In this document: piece after piece, positions 16,592 through 26,192 of the stretch | Numbering within the stretch: the first letter of the stretch is position 1 | Layout: the number at the start of each line of letters is the position of its first letter | Source of the DNA: Duganella sp. 1224 | GTDB taxonomy: Bacteria > Pseudomonadota > Gammaproteobacteria > Burkholderiales > Burkholderiaceae_D | Assembly: GCF_013408245.1 (NCBI RefSeq) | Contig: NZ_JACBYS010000001.1 | Location: forward strand, 558,001 to 622,000 | Direction of reading: 5' to 3' | DNA: 64,000 nt | Notes under the pieces: generated by a model | What the model saw: the letters and a program-made list of their open reading frames with translations, nothing else | Told to the model about the DNA's origin: nothing | Database searches by the model: none | Translations under genes and position numbers: made by a program

Positions 16592-17814
16592 GGCAGCATC
16601 AACTCCGCGAAGGCGCTCAGTTGATCGGCCGGCGCGTCGTTGCCGAAGCGCTGCTGGTAGAGCTGCCTGAAGATGTCGTCCGGCTTGAGCTTTTCCAGCT
16701 GGTCCAGCGTCATCACTTCCTGATCGATGGAGGAGGCGCGGGCGGCGGTGGAGGTTTCAATCTTTGCCAGCCGCACGGCCTTGCCGTCCAGCGCCGCCTC
16801 GATGCGCGCGCGCAGGCCGGGTTCCGGCTGCTCCAGCAGTACCCGCACTTCCAGGTACGGTTGCTGCTCCGGTGGCGCGTCTGGCGGCGCCAGCGCCGCC
16901 AGTTCGTCCAGCACCTGCGCCAGCGGCGCCGGTTTGGACGGCACGCGAAGCAGTTCCACCGCGCGCGGCACCGGCACCGGCACGATCTCGCGCAGCGCCG
17001 CACCTTCGAGGTCGATGCGCAGGATCTGGTGCGCGTAGTTCACTTCGGCGAAGGACAGCGGCAGCGGGCTGCCCGAATAGCGGATATGTGCCTGCTTGCC
17101 GACGTGCTGCGCCAGGTGCAAATGGCCCAGCGCCGCGTAGGCGATCGCCGGATCGAAGATCCCGGCCGGCAGCATCTCGGTGCCGCCGATGACGATGCGG
17201 CGCTCGGAGTCGCTCGACATCTGTCCATCCACCATGTGGCAATGGCCCATGGCGACGATGGCCTGGCCGTCCTCGCGCTTGCTCAGCGCCAGTTCACACG
17301 CCTGCTTGTACAGCGCGGCGATGCCGGCCAGATAAGGATCGGCGCCGTCCTCGGTGGCCACGCGCGGCACGTCGCCGGGGCGCAGGAACGGCACGGCCAG
17401 GCACCAGGCCTGTACCGTGCCGTCGCGGCCCGTCAGCGGCAGCACCAGCGAGTCGACGTCGATCTCGCCATCGGCATGGCGCTGGACGGCGCCGATGACG
17501 CGCGTGCCGTGGGCCTCCAGCAGCGGCCCCGGCGCGTCCAGCCGGCCGGGCGAGTCGTGGTTGCCGGCGATGACGATCAGGTTCAGGTGCGGCGCGCGCT
17601 CCCTGGCCTGCCGCAGGAAGCGGTATAACTGTTTCTGCGAGGCCGCCGACGGATTGGCGTTATCGTAGACATCCCCGGCGATCAGCAGCACGTCGGCCTG
17701 TTCGGCGACGATGGCGTCCAGCAGCCAGTCGAGGAAGCGCTGGTGTTCGTAATGACGCTCAAAATTATGCAGGGATTGGCCCAGATGCCAGTCGGAGGTG
17801 TGCAGCAGACGCAT
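16588..17814 (-). CDS. sbcD: SbcD exonuclease subunit (Mre11-type nuclease)
   Basis: The 408-residue metallophosphoesterase has the metal-binding motifs HTSDWHLGQ (residues 5-13), GDVYDNANP, GNHDSPGR, GHCHM and GHLHLAQH, as expected for SbcD/Mre11. It provides the nuclease activity of SbcCD. It is the first gene of the sbcDC operon and overlaps sbcC by ATGA. The usual position-dependent pairing supports the assignment. Confidence 0.96.
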   Translation of the reverse strand: MRLLHTSDWHLGQSLHNFERHYEHQRFLDWLLDAIVAEQADVLLIAGDVYDNANPSAASQKQLYRFLRQARERAPHLNLIVIAGNHDSPGRLDAPGPLLEAHGTRVIGAVQRHADGEIDVDSLVLPLTGRDGTVQAWCLAVPFLRPGDVPRVATEDGADPYLAGIAALYKQACELALSKREDGQAIVAMGHCHMVDGQMSSDSERRIVIGGTEMLPAGIFDPAIAYAALGHLHLAQHVGKQAHIRYSGSPLPLSFAEVNYAHQILRIDLEGAALREIVPVPVPRAVELLRVPSKPAPLAQVLDELAALAPPDAPPEQQPYLEVRVLLEQPEPGLRARIEAALDGKAVRLAKIETSTAARASSIDQEVMTLDQLEKLKPDDIFRQLYQQRFGNDAPADQLSAFAELMLP

Positions 17815-17880
17815 GAAAAAATGTGATCAAACAGCGGGAAAGCGCTCAATATAGCGCAAGCCGGCGCCTCCCGGTTTGAT

Positions 17881-20502
17881 TTATGCCGCGTTGCTGGTCG
17901 GTCCCGGCACCGCCGGCCCGGCGCGGAAGGTGTTGCGGCCCGCCTGTTTGGCCTCGTACAGCAGGATGTCGGCGCGGTTCAGCAGTTCGGCGGGGCTGAC
18001 GTCTTCGTCGCTGTAATAGGTCAGGCCGATGCTGGTCGATATCGACACCACGGTGCCATTCAGGTCGAAATCGGCCTGCATGGCGGCGACGATCTTGGCG
18101 GCCGCCGCCGCCGCGTCATCGGTGCGGTGGATGCGGTCCATGATGATGGTGAACTCGTCGCCGCCCAACCGGGCGATGGTGTCGCTGGCGCGCATGGTAT
18201 GGGTCAGGCGCGCCGAGAAGGCCTTCAGCAGCGCGTCGCCGACGGCGTGGCCGAAGGTGTCGTTGACTGGCTTGAAGCGGTCGATGTCCATGTACATCAC
18301 CGCCATCAGGTTGCCGTTGGCGCGCGCGGCGGCCATGGTGTCGTGCAGTTTTTGCAGGAAGCCGGCGCGGTTGGTCAGGCCGGTCAGCGCGTCCACCTGC
18401 GACAGGCGCAGCAGCCGCTGCTTCTCGCGCTTCTGCACGGTGATGTCCTGCCGCATGACGTGGAAGCCGATGATGATGGCGCCTTCCTCGTCCAGTTGCG
18501 GGATGTAGACCACCTCGTAGGTGCGCTCGATGGTGTCGCTGTCGTCGTCTTCCTCGAAGGTCAGCGTTTCGCCCGCCAGCGCGCGCAGGATGTAGGGTTC
18601 GAGGAAGGCGTAGCGTTCCTCGCCCATGGTTTCGCGGATGGTCCGGCCCAGCACCGTGGTGCCGCTGCGGTTGAACTCCCGCTCGTAGGCCACGTTGTGG
18701 AAGCGATAGACCTGTTCGGCGTCGATGTAGGCCACCATGGCCGGCAGCGTGTCGGCGATGGTGCGCAGGCGCGATTCGCTCTCGCGCAGCGCCATCACCG
18801 ACTTGCGCACGTGGGTGATGTCGTCCACCGTGCCGACGTAGCCGTAGATTTTCCCGTCCACCACCATCGCCGCGATCTTGAACGACACCCAGACGATCAT
18901 GCCGTCCGGATGGACGCAGCGCAGCGTGTCCTGGTAGGGCACCCGGGTTTGCGCCATGTGGGCCAGCGCGTTCTTGAGCACCATGCGGTCCTGCGGATGG
19001 ACGGCGCGCAGCCAGGCGTCGCCCAGCGCTTCCTCGCGCGTCAGGCCCGTGATCAGCTCAAACGTGCGGTTGACGTAGGTGCAGTGACCGGAGGCGTCGG
19101 CGCGCAGCAGGCCAAGCGGCGAGGCGTCGTTGACGGCGGTGAGTTCGGCCTGTTGCTTGCGCGCGGCCAGTTCGGTTTCCTTGCGCGAGGTGATGTCGCG
19201 CACGGTGACCGCCACGCCGTCGGTGATCGGCACGATCTGGTGATGCAGCCAGTGCACCGCGCGATTGGGCAGGAAGTCGACCTCGAATTCCTCCTCCAGC
19301 GGCTGGCGCGATTCCAGCACGTGGCGGTATTTCTCCACGAAGCCCTTGGAGTGCAGGTCCGGCAGCACCTCGACCAGGCGCTTGTCCTTGATGTCGGCGC
19401 TGCGATAGCCCATCAACTGGGCGCCGCGCTCGTTCAGGTCGGCGATGGTGAAGTCGAGGATCTCGCGCTGCGCGCCGCGCATGCGGCAGGCCTTGAACAG
19501 GTAGACCGCGTCCAGGCTGGCGTCGGCGGCGGCGCGCAGCATCAGTTGCGCCTCGATCACCATGCTGGCGGTGCGGCGCAGGCGGTAGGCCTGGCGCATC
19601 AGCAGATAGACGAACAGCGTCACTAGCACCGACACCACGCTGGCGGCGCCCAGATATATCGTGCGGCGGCGGTCAAAGCGCGCCATGGCCGACTCTGTCG
19701 GATTACCGACCACCGCCGTCAGCAGGTAGCGCGGCATGTCGGCGTAGCCGTAGATGCGGTCGACGGCGTCGAAGCGGCGCTTGAGCACAAATTCGTCGGA
19801 CGGCTGCGACACGGTGAAATCGATGCTGTCGCTGATGATCACCTGGTCGTCGATGCGCGCGGCGGACATGCCGTTTTCGCGACTGATCAGCATCACCGCG
19901 CCGCCCGGATCGACGTTCAGGCGGTCGTAGTCCTCGACGAAGTAGGCCGGATCGATCATCATCATGATCACGCCGGCGAAGCTGCCGTTGGCGTGATTGA
20001 GCCGGCGCGAAATCTGGATCTGCCATTTCTTGGTGCGGCTGTCGACCACCGGCGTGGTCACCAGCGAGGTGTCGGACGGATTGCCGGCGTGGTTGCGGAA
20101 CACCGCCTGGCGCTTCAGGTCCGGGCCAAAGTAACCGTTCATGCTGTCGACCACATTGCCGTCGCGGTCGAGGATGGCCAGCGGCAGATCGAGCTTGGTC
20201 GGCAGCTGCGAGTCCAGCAGGCCGTTCTTGCGGGCGAATTCGGCCAGCCGCAGCGCGCCGCCGGTTTCCTCGTATTTGAGCTTGAACAGCTGGGTGGCGT
20301 GATCGACCTGGCGCAGCAGGTGGTTGCTATGCTCGGCCAGCGTGCGCGCCAGCGACTGGCTATGCAGCACCGCCTCGTAACGGGCGGTGCGCTGCTCCTG
20401 CACGATCTGGTAGGCGATTGCGGCCCACGTAAATACCAGCAGCCCGGCGCCGAACGCGGGTAGCAGCATGGCGCGGTACAAACGGCGGAAGAAATCGAGC
20501 AT
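17881..20502 (-). CDS. Membrane diguanylate cyclase with Cache-like sensor and PAS domains
   Basis: The 873-residue protein has an N-terminal helix (about residues 10-30), a periplasmic Cache-type region to about 270, and a second helix (GAASVVSVLVTLFVYLL). Three PAS/PAC segments follow, then a GGDEF domain with intact GGDEF at residues 780-784. An RxxD inhibitory site (RASD) lies five residues before it. It should make cyclic di-GMP, with product feedback. No EAL domain is present. The ATG at 20502 has GAGGAA upstream; an in-frame TTG at 20532 is less likely. It is divergent from the glycosylase gene. Confidence 0.9.
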   Translation of the reverse strand: MLDFFRRLYRAMLLPAFGAGLLVFTWAAIAYQIVQEQRTARYEAVLHSQSLARTLAEHSNHLLRQVDHATQLFKLKYEETGGALRLAEFARKNGLLDSQLPTKLDLPLAILDRDGNVVDSMNGYFGPDLKRQAVFRNHAGNPSDTSLVTTPVVDSRTKKWQIQISRRLNHANGSFAGVIMMMIDPAYFVEDYDRLNVDPGGAVMLISRENGMSAARIDDQVIISDSIDFTVSQPSDEFVLKRRFDAVDRIYGYADMPRYLLTAVVGNPTESAMARFDRRRTIYLGAASVVSVLVTLFVYLLMRQAYRLRRTASMVIEAQLMLRAAADASLDAVYLFKACRMRGAQREILDFTIADLNERGAQLMGYRSADIKDKRLVEVLPDLHSKGFVEKYRHVLESRQPLEEEFEVDFLPNRAVHWLHHQIVPITDGVAVTVRDITSRKETELAARKQQAELTAVNDASPLGLLRADASGHCTYVNRTFELITGLTREEALGDAWLRAVHPQDRMVLKNALAHMAQTRVPYQDTLRCVHPDGMIVWVSFKIAAMVVDGKIYGYVGTVDDITHVRKSVMALRESESRLRTIADTLPAMVAYIDAEQVYRFHNVAYEREFNRSGTTVLGRTIRETMGEERYAFLEPYILRALAGETLTFEEDDDSDTIERTYEVVYIPQLDEEGAIIIGFHVMRQDITVQKREKQRLLRLSQVDALTGLTNRAGFLQKLHDTMAAARANGNLMAVMYMDIDRFKPVNDTFGHAVGDALLKAFSARLTHTMRASDTIARLGGDEFTIIMDRIHRTDDAAAAAAKIVAAMQADFDLNGTVVSISTSIGLTYYSDEDVSPAELLNRADILLYEAKQAGRNTFRAGPAVPGPTSNAA

Positions 20503-20636
20503 CGGACAGCGTTCCTCATCGGCGGTCGGCAACCTTTGGGGTATTCTGCCCGGAAATATCGCTTTTGGTGTGAAAGTGGCGAAAAAACCTCATTCGCCGC
20601 ACAGGCAATATTGAAAACTTTATTAGAATAGCGCCC

Positions 20637-21878
20637 ATGACCGAACTGATTTTGAGCCTGTCCGCCGCCCGCGCGCTGCACTTGGCGGCCCAAGGGCTGT
20701 TGCAGCCGCGCCGCCGCAAGGCGCGCCAGGCCGACCTGCTGGCGGCGATCCGGCAGATGGGCGTGCTGCAAATCGATACCATACACGTGGTGGCGCGCAG
20801 CCCGTACCTGGTGCTGTGGAGCCGCCTGGGCGATTATCCGCCGGCCTGGCTGGAGCAGGCGCTGGCCGCCGGCGAACTGTTTGAATACTGGGCGCACGAG
20901 GCCTGCTTCGTGCCGGTCGAGGACTATGGCCTGTACCGCCACCGCATGCTCGATCCCGAGGCCATGGGCTGGAAGTACTCCGCCACCTGGATGAAGGAGC
21001 GCCGCGAGGAAGTCGAGGCGGTGCTGGCGCATATCCGCGCCAACGGCCCGACGCGCTCCTCGGACTTCGAACGCACCGACGGCAAGGCCAGCGGCTGGTG
21101 GAGCTGGAAGCCGGAGAAGCGCTCGCTGGAGGTGTTGTTCACCACCGGCCAGCTGATGATCGCGGCCCGCCACAACTTCCAGCGCGTCTACGATCTGGCC
21201 GAGCGCGTGCTGCCGCACTGGGATGACAGCCAGCTGGCGTCCGAGGACGAGGTGCGCCGCGCCCTGGTGCTGAAAGCCGTCAAGGCCATGGGCTGCGCGC
21301 GCGCCGCCTGGATCAGCGATTATTTCCGCACCCGGCCGCCGCGTCTCGATCCCGACACGCTGGTCGGGGAGGGCGCCTTGCTGCGCGCCTGGGTGGACGA
21401 CTGGGATGACCCGATCTACGTCCATCCCGACCACGCGGCGTTGCTGGAGAGCGCCGCCGCTGGCGCGCTGGCGCCGACGCTGACCACCATCCTGTCGCCG
21501 TTCGATCCGGTGGTGTGGGACCGCCGCCGTGCGCTGGAACTGTTCAACTTCGACTACCGGCTGGAATGCTACACGCCGGCCGACAAGCGCAAATACGGCT
21601 ACTTCACGCTGCCCATCCTGCGCCGCGGCGCGCTGGTGGGGCGGGTGGACGCCAAGGCGCACCGGCGCGACGGCGTGTTCGAACTGAAGTCGCTGGTGCT
21701 GGAGCCATCGGCGCGCGTCAGCGAGCGCTTCACGCGCGACATCGCCGGCGCGCTGCAACGGCTGGCCGACTGGCACGGTTGCCCGCAAATACAGATCACG
21801 CAGTCCGTGCCGGCCGCATTTGGCCGGCAACTGCAAGCCGCGCTGGCCGCCGCCGACGCCACCAGGGAAGCCGCATGA
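20637..21878 (+). CDS. AlkX/YcaQ-type DNA glycosylase (HTH_42 family)
   Basis: The 413-residue winged-helix protein matches the YcaQ/AlkX family throughout (GVLQIDTIHVVARSPYLVLWSR, FEYWAHEACFVP, LSPFDPVVWDRRRALELFNF). The QID in the first motif is the QxD catalytic signature of AlkX enzymes, which unhook interstrand crosslinks and remove alkylated purines. It starts an operon with the DUF2804 gene, which overlaps by 4 bp, and the Pat-like gene 6 bp further on. This clustering with metabolic genes is not explained by its repair role. Confidence 0.85.
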   Translation: MTELILSLSAARALHLAAQGLLQPRRRKARQADLLAAIRQMGVLQIDTIHVVARSPYLVLWSRLGDYPPAWLEQALAAGELFEYWAHEACFVPVEDYGLYRHRMLDPEAMGWKYSATWMKERREEVEAVLAHIRANGPTRSSDFERTDGKASGWWSWKPEKRSLEVLFTTGQLMIAARHNFQRVYDLAERVLPHWDDSQLASEDEVRRALVLKAVKAMGCARAAWISDYFRTRPPRLDPDTLVGEGALLRAWVDDWDDPIYVHPDHAALLESAAAGALAPTLTTILSPFDPVVWDRRRALELFNFDYRLECYTPADKRKYGYFTLPILRRGALVGRVDAKAHRRDGVFELKSLVLEPSARVSERFTRDIAGALQRLADWHGCPQIQITQSVPAAFGRQLQAALAAADATREAA

Positions 21879-22864
21879 CGCTGCCCGCCGCACCCGAAAG
21901 CCTGCTGGGCGCCGACGGCCAGCCGCTGTTTGGACGTTACGCCGGCCAGGTCGGCAGCATCGACTGGAGCCAGTTGGCCGCGCCGTTTTCGCGCAATCCG
22001 CTGTGGCGGCGCTTTCATCACAAGCGCTGGCACTACGTGGCACTGTGCACCGAGGAGGTGTTCTGCGCCGTCGCCATCGTCGATCTGGGCTGGATCAGCA
22101 CCGCCTTCGCCTACGCCTTCGAGCGCAAGGACGGCGACATGCTGGCCAACTTCTCGCAGGACGGCCTGCCGCTGGTGTCGGCCAAACTGGCCAACCACGC
22201 CGGCGAGTCGAGCAGCTTTTCGCGCGGCGGCGCGCACATCGCCATCGAAGCCGGCGCTGATGGCGGCTACGCGCTGACGCTGCGCTGCGACTACCTGGAA
22301 ATCGACGCCGCCTTCGGCCCGTCGCCATCGCCGCTGCTGCTGGCCAGCGGGCCGATCGCGCATGGCTCGGTGCACGCGACGCAGAAGTCGTCCGCCATGC
22401 CGCTGCGCGGCGAGGTGCGCACCTGGCGCGATGAGTTCAGGCTCGATGGCGGCGTCGCCAGCTTCGATTACTCCAACGGCCTGCTGGCGCGGAACACCGC
22501 CTGGCGCTGGGCCTCGGCGCACAACATGGAGCTGGGCGTCAACCTGCAGGCCGGCTACTTCGGTGCCCGCGAAAACGCGCTGTGGCTGGACGGCGACCTG
22601 ATCGCGCTCGGCCCGGCGCACTTCCTGTACGATAAAAAGGACGCGCTGTCGCCGTGGCACATCTTCACCGAAGACGATATGCTGGACCTGATCTTCACGC
22701 CGGAAGGCGCGCGCCGCGACAACAAGAAAATGGTGGTGGCGGCCAGCCGCTACCTGCAGCCGATCGGCACCTTCAGCGGCTGGGTGCGCGCCGCGCCCGA
22801 CGCACCGAAACGCATGGTTACGCAGTTGATGGGCGTGACCGAAGACCATTCCTCCCGCTGGTAA
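21875..22864 (+). CDS. DUF2804 family protein
   Basis: The 329-residue protein has no signal peptide or membrane segment and shows DUF2804-type features: KRWHYVALCTEEVFCAVAIVDLGW, an ASFDYSNGLLARNTAWRWAS segment, and GVNLQAGYFGARENALW. The many aromatic residues and beta-rich pattern suggest a lipocalin-like or carbohydrate/lipid-handling fold, but no activity is established. It is coupled to the upstream glycosylase gene by ATGA overlap. Confidence 0.8.
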   Translation: MTLPAAPESLLGADGQPLFGRYAGQVGSIDWSQLAAPFSRNPLWRRFHHKRWHYVALCTEEVFCAVAIVDLGWISTAFAYAFERKDGDMLANFSQDGLPLVSAKLANHAGESSSFSRGGAHIAIEAGADGGYALTLRCDYLEIDAAFGPSPSPLLLASGPIAHGSVHATQKSSAMPLRGEVRTWRDEFRLDGGVASFDYSNGLLARNTAWRWASAHNMELGVNLQAGYFGARENALWLDGDLIALGPAHFLYDKKDALSPWHIFTEDDMLDLIFTPEGARRDNKKMVVAASRYLQPIGTFSGWVRAAPDAPKRMVTQLMGVTEDHSSRW

Positions 22865-22870
22865 GGCCCT

Positions 22871-25276
22871 ATGAGCATCCGTAATCTCGACCGTCTGTTC
22901 CAACCGCGTTCCGTGGCCGTGATCGGCGCCTCCGACAAGCCGCTGCGCATCGGCACGCGGGTGCTGGCGAACCTGCTGGACGGCGACTTTACGCGCAACG
23001 GCGGCACCGTCTGGCCGGTCAATCCCAAGTACCAGCGGCTGCAAGGCCTGCCGTGCCACGCGCGCGTGAGCGCGCTGCCGCTGGCGCCCGACCTAGCCAT
23101 CATCTGCACCCCGCCCGGCACCGTGCCGGGACTGATCCATGACCTGGGCGCGGCCGGCTGCAAGGCCGCCATCGTGATGACGGCCGATCCGGGTCACAAC
23201 GGCGGCCGCGGGCTGCGCCAGCCAATGCTGGAGGCGGCGCGCCCGTACCTGCTGCGGGTGCTCGGCGCCAGCAGCGCGGGCCTGCAGTCGCCGGCGCTGG
23301 GGCTGGACGCCAGCTTCACGCAGATGCCGGCGCGGAAGGGCAAGCTGGCCTTCGTGTCGCAGTCGGCGGCGCTGGCGACGGCGGTGCTGGACTGGGCCGG
23401 GCAGCGCGGCATCGGCTTCTCGCGCTTTGTCGCCATGGGCGACGGTGCCGATATCGATTTCGGCGATCTGCTGGACTACCTGGCGGCCGATGGCGAAACG
23501 GAAGCCATCCTGCTGTGCATCGAGCAGGTAAGCAGCGCGCGCAAGTTCATGTCGGCCGGCCGCCTGGCGGCGCGCGGCAAGCCGGTCATCGTGCTCAAGG
23601 TCGGGCGCGACGCGGCGCCCGGCGCGGACATGGTGTTCGACGCGGCCATCCGCCGCGCCGGCATGCTGCGCGTGTACTCCACCGAGGACTTGTTCGACGC
23701 CGTGGAAACGCTGGCGCGCCAGCGCCCTCAGCGTGGCGAGCGGCTGGCGGTATTGACCAACGGCGGCGGCCTGGGGCTGATCGCCGCCGACGCTTTGGCC
23801 TGCACCGGCGCGCAACTGGCCACGCTGTCGGCGGACACGCTGAAGCGGCTGGCGCAGGCCGGCGCGCCGCAAGCCAACCCGGTCGACCTGCTGGCCGACG
23901 CGCCGGTCGAACGCTACGCCGGCGCCGTGCAGGCGCTGTTGAATGAGGCGCATGCCGACGCGCTGCTGTTCCTGCACGCGCCCACCGCCATGGTCGGCAG
24001 CGAGCAGATCGCGCAGGCGGTGGCGCCGCTGATGCAGGCGGCCGGCAAGAACGTGCTGTCCTGCTGGCTGGGCGGCGGTTCGGTGGCGCAGGCGCGCCGC
24101 GTGTTCGCCGAGGCCGGCCTGCCGACCTATGACACGCCGGAGAAGGCGGTCAACGGCTTCCTGCAGATTGCCCAGTACCGCCGCAACCAGGAGCTGCTGA
24201 TGGAAGTGCCGGTCGGCGTGCCGAACACCGGCGCGAAGGCGCGGGCGGCGGCGCGCGGTCTGGTGCAGGCGGCGCTGCACGCGGGCCACAGCCAGTTGAG
24301 CGACGCCGATGCGCGCACCTTGATGTCCGCCTATGGCATTGCGCTGGCGACGCCGCAGCAGGCAGCGCTGGCCGGCGCCACGCTGCTGGCGGCGCGCATC
24401 CAGACCGGCCATGATCCGGTGTTTGGTCCGGTGCTGTTCTTCGGACAAGGCGGCATCGCGGCTGACGTGGTCAACGACCGCGTGGCCGGCCTGCCGCCGC
24501 TGAACATGACGCTGGCGCGCGACCTGGTCGGCCGCACCCGCGTCTCGCGTCTGCTGGCGCAGGGCCAGACCGCCGCCGACGGCGAAGCGCTGATCCGCAC
24601 GCTGGTGCAGGTGGCCGACATGGTGGCCGACCTGCCCGAACTCACCGAGCTGGATCTGAATCCGCTGCTGGCCCTCGGCGGCAGCGTGGTGGCGCTGGGC
24701 GCGCGCATGCACCTGGCCAAGGCGCGCGGCCGGCGCGCCGAGTTGGCCATCCGCCCGTATCCGCAGGAGCTGGAGGAGCGGCTGGACTGGAACGGCGGCC
24801 AGATTCTGCTGCGGCCGATCAAGCCGGAGGATGGCGCGCAGCACCAGCAATTCTTCGCCGCGCTGGCGCCGGACGACATCCGCCTGCGCTTTTTCTCCGC
24901 CATGCGCGAACTGCCGCCGGCCCAACTGGCGCGGCTGACGCAAATCGATTACGACCGCGCCATGGCCTTCATCGCCACCCGGCCCAACGCCCAAGGCCAG
25001 CCGGAAACGCTGGGCGTGGTGCGGGCGGTGCTGGACCCCGACAATCAATCGGCGGAGTTCGCCATCATCGTGCGTTCCGATTTGAAAGGCAAAGGGCTGG
25101 GCTACATCCTGTTCCAGAAGCTGGTGGATTATTTCCGTGCGCGCGGCACCCGCGAGATCGTCGGCGACGCCTTGTCCGAGAACACCGGCGTGCAAAAACT
25201 GATACGCCATTTCGGCGGCGTGGTATTGCCGCATCCTGAAGCGGGAATGGTGCGCTTGCAGCTGCCTTTGCGATAG
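22871..25276 (+). CDS. Pat-like acyl-CoA synthetase / GNAT fusion (protein lysine acetyltransferase)
   Basis: The 801-residue protein combines an NDP-forming acyl-CoA synthetase (N-terminal CoA-binding domain FQPRSVAVIGASDKPLRIG, succinyl-CoA-ligase-like segment FVSQSAALATAVLDWAGQRG, ATP-grasp-like part near 450-620). A C-terminal GNAT acetyltransferase domain is at about 640-800 (AEFAIIVRSDLKGKGLGYIL, the acetyl-CoA loop). This is the layout of Salmonella Pat and its relatives, which acetylate and silence AMP-forming acyl-CoA synthetases. The usual GPN motif of the second domain reads GAS here. The gene starts 6 bp after the DUF2804 gene. Confidence 0.87.
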   Translation: MSIRNLDRLFQPRSVAVIGASDKPLRIGTRVLANLLDGDFTRNGGTVWPVNPKYQRLQGLPCHARVSALPLAPDLAIICTPPGTVPGLIHDLGAAGCKAAIVMTADPGHNGGRGLRQPMLEAARPYLLRVLGASSAGLQSPALGLDASFTQMPARKGKLAFVSQSAALATAVLDWAGQRGIGFSRFVAMGDGADIDFGDLLDYLAADGETEAILLCIEQVSSARKFMSAGRLAARGKPVIVLKVGRDAAPGADMVFDAAIRRAGMLRVYSTEDLFDAVETLARQRPQRGERLAVLTNGGGLGLIAADALACTGAQLATLSADTLKRLAQAGAPQANPVDLLADAPVERYAGAVQALLNEAHADALLFLHAPTAMVGSEQIAQAVAPLMQAAGKNVLSCWLGGGSVAQARRVFAEAGLPTYDTPEKAVNGFLQIAQYRRNQELLMEVPVGVPNTGAKARAAARGLVQAALHAGHSQLSDADARTLMSAYGIALATPQQAALAGATLLAARIQTGHDPVFGPVLFFGQGGIAADVVNDRVAGLPPLNMTLARDLVGRTRVSRLLAQGQTAADGEALIRTLVQVADMVADLPELTELDLNPLLALGGSVVALGARMHLAKARGRRAELAIRPYPQELEERLDWNGGQILLRPIKPEDGAQHQQFFAALAPDDIRLRFFSAMRELPPAQLARLTQIDYDRAMAFIATRPNAQGQPETLGVVRAVLDPDNQSAEFAIIVRSDLKGKGLGYILFQKLVDYFRARGTREIVGDALSENTGVQKLIRHFGGVVLPHPEAGMVRLQLPLR

Positions 25277-25405
25277 CATTCGCGGCGGGCTTGAGATATA
25301 TTTGATCTACCAAGCGCGTTTGCGGGTTTGTGCTAGCTCAAAGCGCCGTTGTCGGGAAACTTTACACTTTTACTTCCGCTACCTCAGCCCAGGGAGTCAG
25401 TCAGA

Positions 25406-26113
25406 ATGTTAACCGCCACATACACTTTGGTAGCCCTCTCGGTCGAGCAAGCCAGCGTTCGCCTCAGCCTGCTATCGTTCCAGAAGTATGTGCGGACCAC
25501 GCTCATGCAGCAGAACAGCATGACCCTGTCGCAGCTGGAGTACGCCTGCGAAAACCTCAATACGCTGTACCAGGCCTGCCGCTGGCGCAAGACCGAGATG
25601 TACCTGATCCCGGCGCTGCGCGACGCCACCGAGCGTGCCGACCAGTTGCTGGAAGAGCTCAACCGCCTGAACCAGTCGGCCTTGATGTCGATCCGCCTGC
25701 TGCAGGACAAGCTGGGCGCGCTGGCCGACGTCCGCGACGAGCAGGTCAGCGAAGTGTGCGACAGCATCGACACCTTCTGCAGCGCGCTGCTGAAACGGCT
25801 GGAAAAAGAGGAGCAGGAGCTGTTCGCGCTGGCGCGCCACGCCATCGCCGGCGAAACCTGGTTTTCCATCGCCAACCAGTTGATGATGCACGACAAGCAC
25901 CTGGACGAAATGAAACGCTCGGGCCTGCCGCCGGCCGAGGCGGCCCAGGTCACCGCGCGGCGCCGCGCGCTGCCGGGCGGCGAGATCGACGACGGCCAGA
26001 TTTCCATTCCCGGCCTGCAAGTACTGCCCATCGTCAAGCTGGACGAGGTGCCGGCCGCGCCACCGCAGCGCGCGCCGCGACAGCTGTCGCGAGACGATGC
26101 CATTATGAAATAA
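25406..26113 (+). CDS. Unrecognised mostly helical protein, hemerythrin-like in part
   Basis: The 235-residue product is strongly helical and acidic, with no export signal. The segment KRLEKEEQELFALARHAI followed by MMHDKHLDE resembles the C-terminal helices of HHE/hemerythrin domains (E-x-x-L-F, His-Asp). The N-terminal metal-ligand histidines are not obvious, so iron binding is doubtful. The ATG at 25406 is preceded by AGGGAG about 10 nt upstream. The longer frame starting at 25349 lacks a ribosome site. Confidence 0.6.
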   Translation: MLTATYTLVALSVEQASVRLSLLSFQKYVRTTLMQQNSMTLSQLEYACENLNTLYQACRWRKTEMYLIPALRDATERADQLLEELNRLNQSALMSIRLLQDKLGALADVRDEQVSEVCDSIDTFCSALLKRLEKEEQELFALARHAIAGETWFSIANQLMMHDKHLDEMKRSGLPPAEAAQVTARRRALPGGEIDDGQISIPGLQVLPIVKLDEVPAAPPQRAPRQLSRDDAIMK

Positions 26114-26192
26114 CCGCCTTCATGGTGTACTGACAGGGCAAATTTCCCCTGCTTTGCTATGATGGTGGTTTTAGCCATCACCATAGCGCACC

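Noticed and set aside
13694..16624. 976-codon open frame antisense to sbcC
   Set aside because: It is a long shadow frame caused by high GC and Ala/Gln-rich codons. It lacks a ribosome site and any family motif, while sbcC on the other strand is fully supported.
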